In this document: positions 51,217 to 59,836 of the stretch, piece after piece
Numbering within the stretch: position 1 is the stretch's first letter
Layout of the letters: each line of letters begins with the position of its first letter
Assembly: GCA_014649555.1 (NCBI GenBank)
Contig: BMTG01000003.1
Location: 124,001-188,000 of the forward strand
From: Streptomyces globisporus
Lineage (GTDB): Bacteria; Actinomycetota; Actinomycetes; Streptomycetales; Streptomycetaceae
DNA: 64,000 nucleotides
Direction: 5' to 3'
The notes under the pieces: model-generated
Database searches by the model: none
Seen by the model: the letters and a program-made list of their open reading frames with translations, nothing else
What the model was told of the DNA's origin: nothing
Made by a program: the position numbers and the translations under genes

Positions 51217-51352
51217 TTCTTCCTTTCAGTCACGGACAAGAAGGGCTACACAGGCGCAAATCGCAAGGAAGCGCTGCGCAGTCTCGGGGCAGTGCGTCCG
51301 CCGGCTCCGCTGCCAAGCACGGCCGATGCGGACGAACATCAATGGTCGTGAG

Positions 51353-51379
51353 GATCGCCGGTTTGGCCAACCGGCGATC
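51353..51379. promoter_or_regulatory. inverted repeat upstream of excisionase
   Basis: GATCGCCGGTT (51353-51363) pairs perfectly with AACCGGCGATC (51369-51379) around TGGCC. It lies 137 bases before the excisionase start. It may be an operator, a terminator or part of an attachment or replication site; the sequence alone does not say. Confidence 0.45.
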
Positions 51380-51427
51380 GTCGGCTATGTTGCCCCCGCT
51401 TCGGACGACACTCCGGACCGACTGCCG

Positions 51428-51664
51428 TCAGGAGGCCAACCGATAGGAACGCAAAGCTGGAGTCGCGCCGTCCGATGCGACCACCAACAGGCCGTCATCC
51501 GCTAGCCGATCGAGACTTCGTACAGCGATGCGTTCCGGAATACTGATGGCCCGCGCCACATGCCGTGTCGTGGCACCTGGATGCGTCGCCACATACGCGA
51601 CAACGGCACGATCGCCGCGATATGCCCTTTGCAGCAGATCCTCACCGAACAGGCCGGCGCGCAA
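51428..51664 (-). CDS. possible small winged-helix protein or remnant
   Basis: 78 residues from a TTG at 51664 (no ribosome binding site seen): 'VAYVATHPGATTRHVARAISIPERIAVRSLDRLADDGLLVVASDG' reads like a MarR/IclR-type winged helix. It is the only plausible gene in about 1 kb. The weak start, lack of upstream sequence in frame and lower GC suggest either a real element gene or a decayed remnant. Low confidence. Confidence 0.35.
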   Translation of the reverse strand: MRAGLFGEDLLQRAYRGDRAVVAYVATHPGATTRHVARAISIPERIAVRSLDRLADDGLLVVASDGATPALRSYRLAS

Positions 51665-52212
51665 GCGCAGAGGCAGATTCCGCTGGATACGGCAAGGTAG
51701 TCACCCGCCATGTGGCCAGTCCAAGCGTTCAATCCCCCCAGGACGAATAGGGCCGGCGAAGTGAAACGGGGGGATCGGATAGCAGATCCAGACAGGTGCG
51801 CCTCCTCAAGTACGGACCAGGCCGACACGCGCAATCCCGTACGGTTGCGTATAAGAGCTGTTCGTCACTCTGCGGTGTAACCCAACCGCCTGGCCTGGTG
51901 TTTTCCGGGACGTTGTACGTTGACATGACCCCGGCGCAGCTATCCAGTCTTTTGGAGTTCTTTCTCGTCTGCCGTGAGCGAATCCCCCGTGAGCCGCCAA
52001 GGAGACGCCGGTCTTAGCGTTGCCGAGGCGGAGAAAAAACCGTAGGCGCCCTCAACCCATCGCATACTTTTCGGTGGCCGACGGTTGAGGGCTTCCCCTG
52101 GTTTACACCAGGCAGATCCTTCAGAAGCGCAGGGCCGGCGTCTACAGGACGCCAACCCACCGCCACGGCCGTGGGCCGCATCGTCCGCGCAGGCAGTTCA
52201 CGTGGTACTGGG
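51665..52212. other. gene-poor element DNA
   Basis: About 550 bases with no credible gene in any frame; short ORFs are Arg/Ser-rich without ribosome binding sites. GC is lower than in flanking genes. It contains one inverted repeat (52048-52092) and a small CCTGG/CCAGG palindrome (52097-52112). Confidence 0.5.
52048..52092. repeat. inverted repeat with 25-base spacer
   Basis: GCCCTCAACC (52048-52057) and its exact complement GGTTGAGGGC (52083-52092) flank 25 bases. It lies about 120 bases before the IS1380-like end. Possible recombination or replication signal; unknown. Confidence 0.5.
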
Positions 52213-53871
52213 CCTAACCTCGATCTTTCGTGACGGTCCGTCGGTTCTGCTGGCGATCCGTTTCGGTGTTCGGGCTGGTCGTAGGCATGCTCGTATCCCG
52301 GCTGTCGCGTCGGGTGGGCGCCGGGTTCCACGGCTCCGGGCGGTGTGCTGCTGGTCGTAGGGGCGGGAAGGTACTGCTCAGCCTGAGTTCGGGAAGGTTT
52401 GGAGTCGTTCCAGTGCGTCGGTGATCACGTCGGTCCAGGGCCAGTGGCGTGCGAACCTCAGGCGTCTGCGGCGGGTGGTCGTAATGATCTGGGCGGCGGC
52501 GCTGAAGAGGCGGAGCCTCAGGCGGCGGGGCTCCCACCTGCGGGCTTTTCCGGTCAGGGCGAGCATCGGCATCCAGGCGAGCAGGTCGAGGGCGAGCTGG
52601 ACGATCTCCAGCCAGATCTGGTTCTGCGCGGTGTCCTGCAGGGGGAGGTTGCGCAGGCCGGCGGCCCGCGCGCTTCGGATGCGGTCCTCGGCGCGGGCCC
52701 GCTGGCGGTGACGCAGCTCCAAGGACGCGGTCCGGACATCCACGGTGTTCGTGGCGAAGCAGGTCAGCCGCAGGCCGTCGGCATCGGCTATGCGCAACTG
52801 AGTGCCGGGGTGCGGTCGTTCCTTGCGGACAATCAACCGCATCCCCTTCGGCCAGCTCTTGAGGCAGTCTCCGTCGACCTCAGCGACCCAGGCGCCGTCG
52901 CGGACCTCGCCGTCCGGTTCGACAGCCGGCGTCCAGGCCGACGGCGGCACCTTCAAGACGGCCTGGTGGATGGCGTCGGTGAGGGTCATGCCGACCGAGT
53001 ACGACAGCCACCGGCCACGCTGGGCGAGCCAGGCCACGAACTCATGCGTGCCACCGCCGGAATCGGTACGGATCAGCGTCTGCCGTCCGCGCCGGTAAGT
53101 CTTCGGCAGCTGGGCCAACGCCAGCTGAGCGGTGTGGATGTGATCGCTCGCAGTGTTCGAGCCTGCGTTGCCCGGCCGCAGCCGCCCCGCCACCGGCTCA
53201 CCGGAGCCACCTGGGCCGTGGCCATGAGCGGGTGGTGGCCGAAGGTCTTCTTCCAGGTCGCGGTCGCGTCCTGTTTCTCGGAGTGCGCGAGGACCAGGAC
53301 GCCGTCGAGGTCCACGATCACCTGCCCGCCCACGTCCGGCGCCACCTCGCCGGCCAACTTCCACACCCGGTCGCGGACTTCGGCGCGGGCCGCGCGGATC
53401 GCCGTCAGCGTTCGCCTGCCGCCCGAGGCGAGTGTGTCGATCAGACGGGAAACTGTCGGGTCGGAGGCCACCGACCCGAACACACCCGGCTCGGCCCGCA
53501 GCATGGCGACGTCGGCCAGACAGTCCCCGCCGAGTGCAACCGTGAGTGCCACGTCGAGGAGGATCTTGCCGGGGTCGTGCACGGCCCGCGGCTTGCGCCA
53601 GGGCGCCAACCCCGCCGATATCGCCGAGTCCAGACCGGACTTACGGATCGTCTCGACCAGCAGCACGGCGCCGGCCTGCGAGACCACACCGCGGCCACCC
53701 TTCTCAACACGGACACGCGGGTAGAACCCGATACGCTTCTTCACCTGGTAAGTGCCTCCGGATGGTGCGAAAACAAGGACCTCGACAATCCTCATTCTCG
53801 CTGGTCAGAGGCACTTTCCGTTGTTCTGATCACCTGCCGGACAGCCCGCTTCATGAAAGCGCGAGGCTAAG
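52213..53871. mobile_element. IS1380-family insertion sequence, transposase broken
   Basis: Terminal inverted repeats of about 21 bases: left CCTAACCTCGATCTTTCGTGA (52213-52233) and, read from the other strand, a similar CTTAGCCTCGCGCTTTCATG (53852-53871), sharing the core CCTCG and CTTTC, TGA. The element is 1,659 bp, the usual length for IS1380 elements (about 1.65-1.7 kb), and encloses a single transposase gene on the minus strand. The outer right tip is cut by the neighbouring IS1182-family element. No clear target duplication is found. Confidence 0.8.
52378..53744 (-). pseudogene. IS1380-family transposase with frameshift
   Basis: Would be about 455 residues. The likely start is a GTG at 53744 (KKRIGFYPRVRVEKGGRG, behind GGAGGCACTTACCAG). 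The first frame reads 'VIVDLDGVLVLAHSEKQDATATWKKTFGHHPLMA' (catalytic Asp) and then breaks near 53211-53222; the second resumes with 'GPGGSGEPVAGRLRPGNAGSNTASDHI', 'LIRTDSGGGTHEFVAWL' (second Asp) and 'RQRARAEDRIRSARAAGLRNLP' (catalytic Glu) to 52378. About ten bases are missing relative to the family. So the element is probably non-autonomous. Confidence 0.88.
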
Positions 53872-53895
53872 CTTGACTCTGTCGGGGATCTTGAA
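53868..53895. repeat. left terminal inverted repeat of IS1182-family element
   Basis: TAAGCTTGACTCTGTCGGGG followed by ATCTTGAA; exact mirror of 55687-55714. The first bases are shared with the end of the IS1380-like element. Confidence 0.9.
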
Positions 53896-53971
53896 ATTCC
53901 TCGGTGCGGCAGCGTGATCAACGGGCACGCTCGGGTAGTTCCGCCGACCGATACAGCTGTCGAGGTGCCCG

Positions 53972-55678
53972 TTGTCCCTTCGCCCCCGTTCTGGTGAGCA
54001 AGTCCCTTCTCTGACCGCGCAGATCGCGCGGGCGAGCAATCCGGGCGGTACGACGGCGATATGGGTACGCGACCGCCTCGATGGGTTGTGGTGCGACGAG
54101 GACTTCGCCGACTTGTACCCGAGGGACGGGCGGCCGGGTCTCTCGCCCGCTCAGCTGGCCACCGTCTGTGTGCTGCAGTTCCTGCTCGGCCTGTCGGACC
54201 GGCAGGCTGCCGAGGCAGTCCGCTGTCGCATCGACTTCAAGTACGCCATGGCGATGGAACTGGACGATCCCGGGTTTCATCACAGCGTGCTGGCCGACTT
54301 CCGCGACCGTCTCGCCGAAGGCGACCGCGCTGACCGCCTCCTCGACCTCGTGCTGGCCCGTCTCAAGGAGGCCGGCCTGGTGCGCGAGCGCACCACGCAG
54401 CACACCGACTCCACCCACGTCCTGGCCGCGGTGCGTGACCTGACCCGCCTGGAGCTGGTAACCGAGGCGGTCCGCGCCGCACTCGAAGAAGTCGCCGGTA
54501 TGTCCCCTCACCTGCTGGACGAGCTGGTCGATGAGGAGTGGGGGCTGCGCTACGGCCGGCCGGTCCGCCTGGGGAAGAACCCCACCAAGCCCATGACCAG
54601 GATTCTTGCCACCGGAAACGACGCCGTCCGGCTTCTGGAACACCTCTACCGGCACGGAGCGGACCGCATGTCCGGTCCTCGTATCCAGGCATTGCGGCAG
54701 ATCATGGTGCAGAACTATCACCGTGATGCCGCGGGACACTTGCGCTGGCGCACCGCCGAGAAGGAAGGCGGGGCGGGTCTGCCGCCGTCGTCGCGGGCGA
54801 TCGTCTCGCCCTACGACACCTCGGCTCGCTACGCGAGGCACGGACACATCATCAGCTGGAAGGGGTTCGCCGCTCATCTGACCGAGACCTGTGGCCCCGA
54901 CGGCCCCAACGTGATCACGGATGTCGCCACCACCGCGGCCACCACCCACGACAGCCAGGTCCTGCCCGCCATCCACACCCGTCTGGCGCGGCGCGGGCTG
55001 CTGCCCGCCGAGCACCTGGTCGACGCCGGCTACACCTCCCTGCCCCACCTGGAACAAGCCACCCGTGAACACCGGGTCACCGTCTCCGGACCGCTGCGGA
55101 GCAACCCAACCCGCCAACACCGGCAGAACCAGGGCTTCGCCCGGGACGACTTCCACATCGACTACGACCGTCAGCAGGTCACGTGTCCCCAGGGCCAGGT
55201 CAGTGCGGGCTGGCACGGCCCTTACCCGACCTCGTCACCCACCGCGGCCCCGCTGATCGTGGCCAGGTTCACCAAGAGTCAGTGCCGTCCCTGCCCGGCC
55301 CGCACTCAGTGCACCTCCACCGCGGACAGTGCCCGAACCGTGGGCTTTCCCTCGCAAGAACTCCATGACCTGCAACTTCGCGTCCGAGCGGAGCAACAGA
55401 CGCCCGAGTGGAAGACCCGCTATGCGGTCCGCTCCGGAGTGGAGGGCACGGTCAACGAGTTCGCCCACGGACACGGAATGCGGCGCTGCCGCTACCGAGG
55501 ACAGGGAAAGGCCCACATCCAGCACGTTCTGACGGCCATTGCCGTCAACATCGAGCGCCTCAGCGGACTGCCACCGGCCGAAGAAACACCCACGTCCCGC
55601 CGACCGACTGCCTTCCAGCACTACCTCGACCAGCGCGAGATACCCCGGCCGAAGTCCTGGCGAACCCTGGGAACCTGA
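53972..55678 (+). CDS. IS1182-family transposase, intact
   Basis: 568 residues from a TTG at 53972, with GAGGTG upstream. DDE motifs: Asp in '[14 protein letters not shown]', Asp in '[15 protein letters not shown]', Glu in '[26 protein letters not shown]'. A Cys-rich '[14 protein letters not shown]' zinc motif near 430 is typical of this family. '[37 protein letters not shown]' is the N-terminal conserved region. The open frame and perfect terminal repeats suggest this element could still be active. Confidence 0.95.
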   Translation: MSLRPRSGEQVPSLTAQIARASNPGGTTAIWVRDRLDGLWCDEDFADLYPRDGRPGLSPAQLATVCVLQFLLGLSDRQAAEAVRCRIDFKYAMAMELDDPGFHHSVLADFRDRLAEGDRADRLLDLVLARLKEAGLVRERTTQHTDSTHVLAAVRDLTRLELVTEAVRAALEEVAGMSPHLLDELVDEEWGLRYGRPVRLGKNPTKPMTRILATGNDAVRLLEHLYRHGADRMSGPRIQALRQIMVQNYHRDAAGHLRWRTAEKEGGAGLPPSSRAIVSPYDTSARYARHGHIISWKGFAAHLTETCGPDGPNVITDVATTAATTHDSQVLPAIHTRLARRGLLPAEHLVDAGYTSLPHLEQATREHRVTVSGPLRSNPTRQHRQNQGFARDDFHIDYDRQQVTCPQGQVSAGWHGPYPTSSPTAAPLIVARFTKSQCRPCPARTQCTSTADSARTVGFPSQELHDLQLRVRAEQQTPEWKTRYAVRSGVEGTVNEFAHGHGMRRCRYRGQGKAHIQHVLTAIAVNIERLSGLPPAEETPTSRRPTAFQHYLDQREIPRPKSWRTLGT

Positions 55679-55686
55679 CCGGGACC

Positions 55687-55714
55687 TTCAAGATCCCCGA
55701 CAGAGTCAAGCTTA
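55687..55714. repeat. right terminal inverted repeat of IS1182-family element
   Basis: Exact complement of 53868-53895. Its last three bases form the stop codon (TAA on the minus strand) of the phosphotransferase gene. Confidence 0.9.
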
Positions 55715-56635
55715 GAGGATGTTCCAGGGGAGTTGCGTGTCCCCCCTCTTGAGCCCGTCGAATCGCCGCCGAATCTCGCTCAAGGACTCAGGAGCATGTC
55801 GAACTTTTCGTGCGTTGGTGGTGATCATGCGTAGCTCCCGAACATCACGCAAAACCGAGTAGCTGGCGCATTTCGTTACGTCCCACCCGTAGGTGCTCGC
55901 GAAGGCTTGGTAGTGAGCTTGGCCATAGCCGAACCGCCGACAATGGACTTCGACCGTGACGAGGTCCCATTCCGGCTGGCCATGGGCGACCGTGTCCCAG
56001 TCGCACAGCACCGCAGATCCGTCGGTGGTGTGCAACGCGTTTCGGTGCTGTGGGTCGCCCTGTATCAGTCCGGGGGGAAGGGCGAAGTCGACGCCCCACA
56101 ATGCCCCCTCGAGGCGGTCTGCCTCCTCCTCCATATATCGGATGGCTGCGGCAGGGAGACATGTGATCGCGGTCAGTGAACGGCGGATCGCACGGATGTT
56201 GTCGTGCCCCGCAAGGGCCATCGGGGGTGGAGACAGCGAGTGGAGAGCCTTGAGGGGACCGGCAAGCTGCCCGGCTGCCACCGGGTGCTCGGGTTGCGGC
56301 AGGTAGGTCCAGAAGGTGACAGAGTGCCCATCGACGATCAGCGGCTGATCGCAAGGGTGCAGCGGGGCGGTAGGAAAACCTGCCTCGATGAGCCATCGTA
56401 CGAAGGTAACTGTGCGGGCAACGCTCTCGACGTCCGTTCCCTTTCGAGCGATCTTGGCCACCACCTGCTCCTTCTCCAGGAGGAGAACCGCGTTGGTGTG
56501 ACCGCGCAGTAGACGCACATCACGGCAGTCGAGGCCGACTTTCGCGCAGGCCCGTTCTAGTACCTGGTACATCTCGAACTCGTCGAACCCACCCGGGGCT
56601 GGCGTGATTGTCATGTCGCACAGGCTTACCGACAC
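55712..56635 (-). CDS. aminoglycoside phosphotransferase-like kinase with IS-supplied stop
   Basis: 307 residues. Aminoglycoside/choline-kinase-like fold: 'RLLRGHTNAVLLLEKEQVVAKIARKG' with the ATP-Lys, catalytic loop 'PGLIQGDPQHRNALHTTDGSAVLCDWDTVAHGQPEWDLV' carrying the HGDxxxxN-like (here GDPQHRN) and DxD elements. The TAA at 55712-55714 belongs to the IS1182 end, so the native C-terminus has been altered; the loss is unknown but probably short because the length is normal. The GTG at 56635, after an AGGACGG box 12 bases past the XRE stop, is the likely start, making it the second gene of the XRE operon. Confidence 0.86.
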   Translation of the reverse strand: MSVSLCDMTITPAPGGFDEFEMYQVLERACAKVGLDCRDVRLLRGHTNAVLLLEKEQVVAKIARKGTDVESVARTVTFVRWLIEAGFPTAPLHPCDQPLIVDGHSVTFWTYLPQPEHPVAAGQLAGPLKALHSLSPPPMALAGHDNIRAIRRSLTAITCLPAAAIRYMEEEADRLEGALWGVDFALPPGLIQGDPQHRNALHTTDGSAVLCDWDTVAHGQPEWDLVTVEVHCRRFGYGQAHYQAFASTYGWDVTKCASYSVLRDVRELRMITTNARKVRHAPESLSEIRRRFDGLKRGDTQLPWNIL

Positions 56636-56647
56636 GGGCCCGTCCTG

Positions 56648-58057
56648 TCACATCCGGCCTGGCGGAAGGTCGATGATCTCAAGAAGCTCGCGCGCCGCCC
56701 GGCCCGTCCGTATAACCGACGGAAGGACCTGTACAACCTCGCGGGCTCTTTCTTCAACGATCGGTGTGCGGTGGGCGGGGTCCATCCGGAGGAATGTGGC
56801 GCCGGCCAGCTGGCACGCCTCGTCAGGGCTTCGGTCCCGCGCGTAGCAGATGGCTGCTTCAAGCCGTAGGAGGGCAGGATCGATCCCTGTCTTGTCCTGG
56901 TAGAGGGCGAGCGCCTGCTCCTGGACTTGGCGGGCCTCGCGCGTGTGCCCGAGGGCGGTCAGCGTCCCGCTCTTGTAGAGCAGGTAGCGGCGCTCCGGAA
57001 AGGCGAAGGCATCGTCCGCCGAGTCTCCGCCGAACTGTTCGAACACCTTCGTCGCGTAGCGCAGTGCGGCCTGGGCCTCGGCCTCGGCGCCAAGCTTGGC
57101 CAGGGCCCGTGCCTCTGCTGCTGCCGAGAAGGCGTGAGTGGCGCTGGTTCGTGCTCTGCTGCTGATCACCCTGGCCTCCCGGCACAGATCCACCGCCTGG
57201 GGAATCGGACCGTAGTAGAAGGGCAGCATCGCGGCCTGAGCCCTGACGCGAGCTCGAAGCTCCGAGTTTCCGCCGTCGTCCGCAGCGGTACGCGCTGTGG
57301 CGTACCAAGATCGTGACCGCGTGAGGTCGCCAAGCTTCATGAGCGCGTCGGCAGTCAGCGTGGAGAGCATCGCAGTCAGCTCCGAGAGCCGAACTTGGAC
57401 GGCGGCTGGCTGTCGGCATGCGGCCAGCTCGTCGACCTCGGCAAGGAGGTCCAGAAGGCGGGTGAGCATCAGGGCCGGCGGGGTGGAGATGTACTCCTGG
57501 CTGGCCCAAAGAACCATCTCGTCGATGTGGTCCAGCTGGCTGGAGTTGACCGTCGCGGAGGCCAGGGTACGGTCCACCGCACGCCGCGCGGCGTCGACCC
57601 TATGCGAGAGGTGCTCGGCAGCCGTCAGGATTCCTTCGCCGATGGCGGACATGGGGGTAATTGCGGCGGGTTGCCCATGCCGGGACTCTGCCCGGAGGAC
57701 GATGCCTGCGACGGCCTCGGTGTCTTCCAGGCCCAGCCCCCCGGGCGAACAACCGTAGAAGGCGGCGAGCACGAGCACGGTGGAGCGAAGCGGTTGATGC
57801 CCTCCCGTTTCCCAGAGCCGCAGCTGTTCCACGGTGACCCGGGGACCCCTGTCCAGGTCAGAGACGAACTCGCGGATCTGCTCCGCCGCCTCTATCAGGG
57901 TAAGGCCCTTGGCCAGACGCTGTGCGCGCAGCAAGGAGACGGAGCAGTGCGCCTGAATCTTGCGGGCGATCTCGTCGGTTGAGTGTCCGCCCTCGGCAGC
58001 GCTCGCCCGTAACCGCTTTGCGCAGGACGGACGATGAGGTCCGGGGCCACGTCGCAT
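56648..58057 (-). CDS. XRE-type HTH regulator with TPR-like C-terminus
   Basis: 469 residues from ATG 58057, with AAAGGAATC upstream. An HTH region at about 30-110 ('SVSLLRAQRLAKGLTLIEAAEQIREFVSDLDRGPRVTVEQLRLWETGGHQP') is followed by a long helical, TPR-like domain (about 130-455). Repeats such as 'SWYATARTAADDGGNSELRARVRAQAAML' and 'AEAEAQAALRYATKVFEQFGGD' are peptide-ligand platforms in Streptomyces regulators. It is divergent from an ATPase gene across a palindromic operator array and drives the phosphotransferase gene behind it. Ligand unknown. Confidence 0.9.
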   Translation of the reverse strand: MRRGPGPHRPSCAKRLRASAAEGGHSTDEIARKIQAHCSVSLLRAQRLAKGLTLIEAAEQIREFVSDLDRGPRVTVEQLRLWETGGHQPLRSTVLVLAAFYGCSPGGLGLEDTEAVAGIVLRAESRHGQPAAITPMSAIGEGILTAAEHLSHRVDAARRAVDRTLASATVNSSQLDHIDEMVLWASQEYISTPPALMLTRLLDLLAEVDELAACRQPAAVQVRLSELTAMLSTLTADALMKLGDLTRSRSWYATARTAADDGGNSELRARVRAQAAMLPFYYGPIPQAVDLCREARVISSRARTSATHAFSAAAEARALAKLGAEAEAQAALRYATKVFEQFGGDSADDAFAFPERRYLLYKSGTLTALGHTREARQVQEQALALYQDKTGIDPALLRLEAAICYARDRSPDEACQLAGATFLRMDPAHRTPIVEERAREVVQVLPSVIRTGRAARELLEIIDLPPGRM

Positions 58058-58152
58058 GGAGTTGATTCCTTTCAAACTCACCGACCAGCGTACTTACATG
58101 CTGCCCGCTCTCCGTCAAGAAGGCGCGGCTCCGTCAAGTACGGCCCTGGAAT

Positions 58153-58198
58153 ACGTGAAGCGTCACGCAAAACAGTCACGTTTACGTGAACCGTCACG
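58153..58198. promoter_or_regulatory. array of CGTGA/TCACG palindromic operators
   Basis: ACGTGAAGCGTCACG (58153-58167) and ACGTGAACCGTCACG (58184-58198) are near-identical palindromes 31 bases apart (three helical turns). Between them the TCACG half-site and its neighbour form another TCACG-TTTA-CGTGA dyad. The array lies in the 312-base divergent gap, 96 bases before the XRE start, and is the obvious XRE binding site. Confidence 0.75.
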
Positions 58199-58369
58199 GT
58201 TGCCGCTCCTAGTGCACGGGGGCAACTCTTGCCTTCCTCGGGCTTCCCGAGACCACAAGCGGCTCGCCGGCCACGACACCTGACGGTCTTGGCTCGTGAG
58301 CCTGCGGGTGCCGCCACGCTCCTGACATCGGCCGGCCGCACCCGCCATCCAGGATTGGGGGTGCGCTCA

Positions 58370-58915
58370 ATGACGTCGACTCGGAAGACCGGACAGTTCC
58401 GCGCTGTCCTGGCGCACGGTGTCGAGGTGGAACTGGCTACGATCCATCTCGCGAGCTCGGGACAGGCCGTGCCCCAGTCGCGGCAGTTCCTTCAGGAAGA
58501 GCTCTTGGGTTGGGGATTCAGCCGCAAGGACGAGCTGACGGACCGCATCCTACTCGTGGCCAGCGAGCTGGTGACGAACTCCGTGCTTCATGGTCGAACT
58601 CGGCCAGCGGAAGAAACCGAGACGCTCGAGCTGTCGCTCTCCGTCCAACCCGGCGCGGCACTCGGCATCCTGGTGACTGACAACTCGCCGAACGTTCCCG
58701 CGCCGGTGTTCCGGCCCGACACCGCGGACGGTGGACGCGGTCTCCGGCTCGTCTCCGCGATTGCCGACCACTGGACGGCGGCCCCCGCGACACGTGACGG
58801 AGAGGTTGTCGGCAAGGGAGTGTGGGCCTTCTTCCGCTGGCCGGGCGAGGCGGAAGTACCCGCTCGTAAGCGCGAGGTCGCCTCGAGCGGATACACGGCT
58901 GTGGAGGCGCGGTGA
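58370..58915 (+). CDS. anti-sigma-type (GHKL) ATP-binding protein
   Basis: 181 residues. Histidine-kinase-like ATPase motifs: N box 'LVASELVTNSVLHGRTRPAEE' and G1/G2 boxes 'GILVTDNSPNVPAPVFRPDTADGGRGLRLVSAIADHW'. These RsbW/SpoIIAB-like proteins act as serine kinases on anti-anti-sigma factors or as stand-alone partners of XRE/DUF397 proteins in Streptomyces. The ATG at 58370 is preceded by GGATTGGGG (a GTG three codons earlier is an alternative). Overlaps the following kinase remnant by four bases. Confidence 0.9.
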   Translation: MTSTRKTGQFRAVLAHGVEVELATIHLASSGQAVPQSRQFLQEELLGWGFSRKDELTDRILLVASELVTNSVLHGRTRPAEETETLELSLSVQPGAALGILVTDNSPNVPAPVFRPDTADGGRGLRLVSAIADHWTAAPATRDGEVVGKGVWAFFRWPGEAEVPARKREVASSGYTAVEAR

Positions 58916-59220
58916 TCGTCGCTATCGGCGGTCAGCCACGTACGTGCAAGTCAGAATTGGGCAGACATCTCGCGATCGTCAGTGGCGGGGCCCTGCTCGA
59001 CCTCGCCCAACTGCGAACCGTGCTGTTCCCTACGTCCCGCACCATCTCGCACGAACAAGCGGCCTGCTTCTACGAGTGGCTGTTGCAGGCCGCGGTGTGG
59101 AATCTCCATCAGCGCCCCACTGCCCCGGTAGTCCTCGATGCTCATTCCCTTACACGGGCGCGCGATGTGCGGGGCGCTCCGGCATCTCGCCGGCGGCATA
59201 GGCCACTGCCTTCACATCAT
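58912..59220 (+). pseudogene. AAA/zeta-type kinase remnant, frameshifted and truncated
   Basis: Begins MIVAIGGQPRTCKSELGRHL; the Walker A glycine before Lys13 is replaced by Cys. Codon use and the recognisable kinase sequence run to 'VVLDAHSLTRARDV' then leave the frame at the G4 run 59171-59174; the +1 frame continues with 'ALRHLAGGIGHCLHII'. After about 59220 the kinase pattern stops and an unrelated gene begins, so the C-terminal half is gone. The intact family phosphorylates small substrates. Upstream overlap with the ATPase gene shows the former operon structure. Confidence 0.75.
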
Positions 59221-59295
59221 CGGTGGGGCTCGCGCCTGGCCTACTGGGATGAGGCGGAAGGTGACCGTGACCACCGCGGGGTCCTGTGGGTCCGC

Positions 59296-59836
59296 ATGTC
59301 GCAGGTCCTCTCCAACAGTGGCCGGCCCGTCGGTCCGCCGCGCCGCGACCTGATCCACCTCGACCGGCAGCACGGGCTCATGCTGTACCAGCACTGCGTT
59401 GTCGGCGCCTGCCCCGCCCGGCACCCCGACGGACGGCACCTCTACGTCGTTGCCCCCGACGAGCATCTGCCCGACGGACGTGTACGCACCGCCCGGCCAC
59501 CGGTCCGTTCCGCTCACGCCGCCGACTACGCCCGGACCGTGCCCGGCCACCAGGCCGTGCTCGCCCGTTCCCCCGCTCCGTCCGGCGTGCTCGGCCGGCT
59601 CTTCGAGGCGACAGCCACCGGAGACCTCCGTGCCCGCGAGGACGGGGCCGAGCGGTACGTCGCCTACAGCGATCACGACACCCTGCGGTGGACCCTCACC
59701 AGCCAGCTCGTCCGCGATCTCAACGACTGCGAGCTGGTCGATGACCTCGACCCCCGCTCAGAGCCGAGCAGGCACGCGCGCCGGCTCCGCCTTGGACCTC
59801 CCCTTACACGACGTGAAGGACGACAGCCCGTCATGA
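59296..59836 (+). pseudogene. frameshifted gene of unknown function
   Basis: GC-ending codons continue in the initial frame from at least the ATG at 59296 ('SQVLSNSGRPVGPPRRDLIHLDRQHGLMLYQHCVVGACPARH') to 'RDLNDCELVDDLDP', then in the +1 frame after the C5 run at 59751-59755 ('GSALDLPLHDVKDDSPS'). It ends at TGA 59836, overlapping the GntR-like start by four bases. One extra base in the C-run restores the frame. A TTA codon lies at 59804-59806. A Cys/His-rich segment hints at metal binding, but I do not recognise the family. The true 5' end is unclear. Confidence 0.6.

Larger units (their letters stand above)
53868..55714. mobile_element. IS1182-family insertion sequence
   Basis: Bounded by perfect 28-bp inverted repeats (53868-53895 and 55687-55714; a matching C/G pair makes 29). 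It is about 1,847 bp with one intact transposase gene. The left repeat starts at the outermost bases of the IS1380 element, and if the mobile DNA is removed the joined flanks read as a CTAG-like site, which fits preference for a palindromic target; the duplicated bases cannot be defined. The right repeat provides the stop codon of the phosphotransferase gene. Confidence 0.92.

Noticed and set aside
52378..53744. Programmed frameshifting in the IS1380 transposase
   Set aside because: IS1380 transposases are single-frame; conserved residues are missing at the break and no slippery site is visible.
53868..55714. A clear target-site duplication of the IS1182 element
   Set aside because: Left and right flanking bases do not match beyond two bases that might be shared with the repeats.
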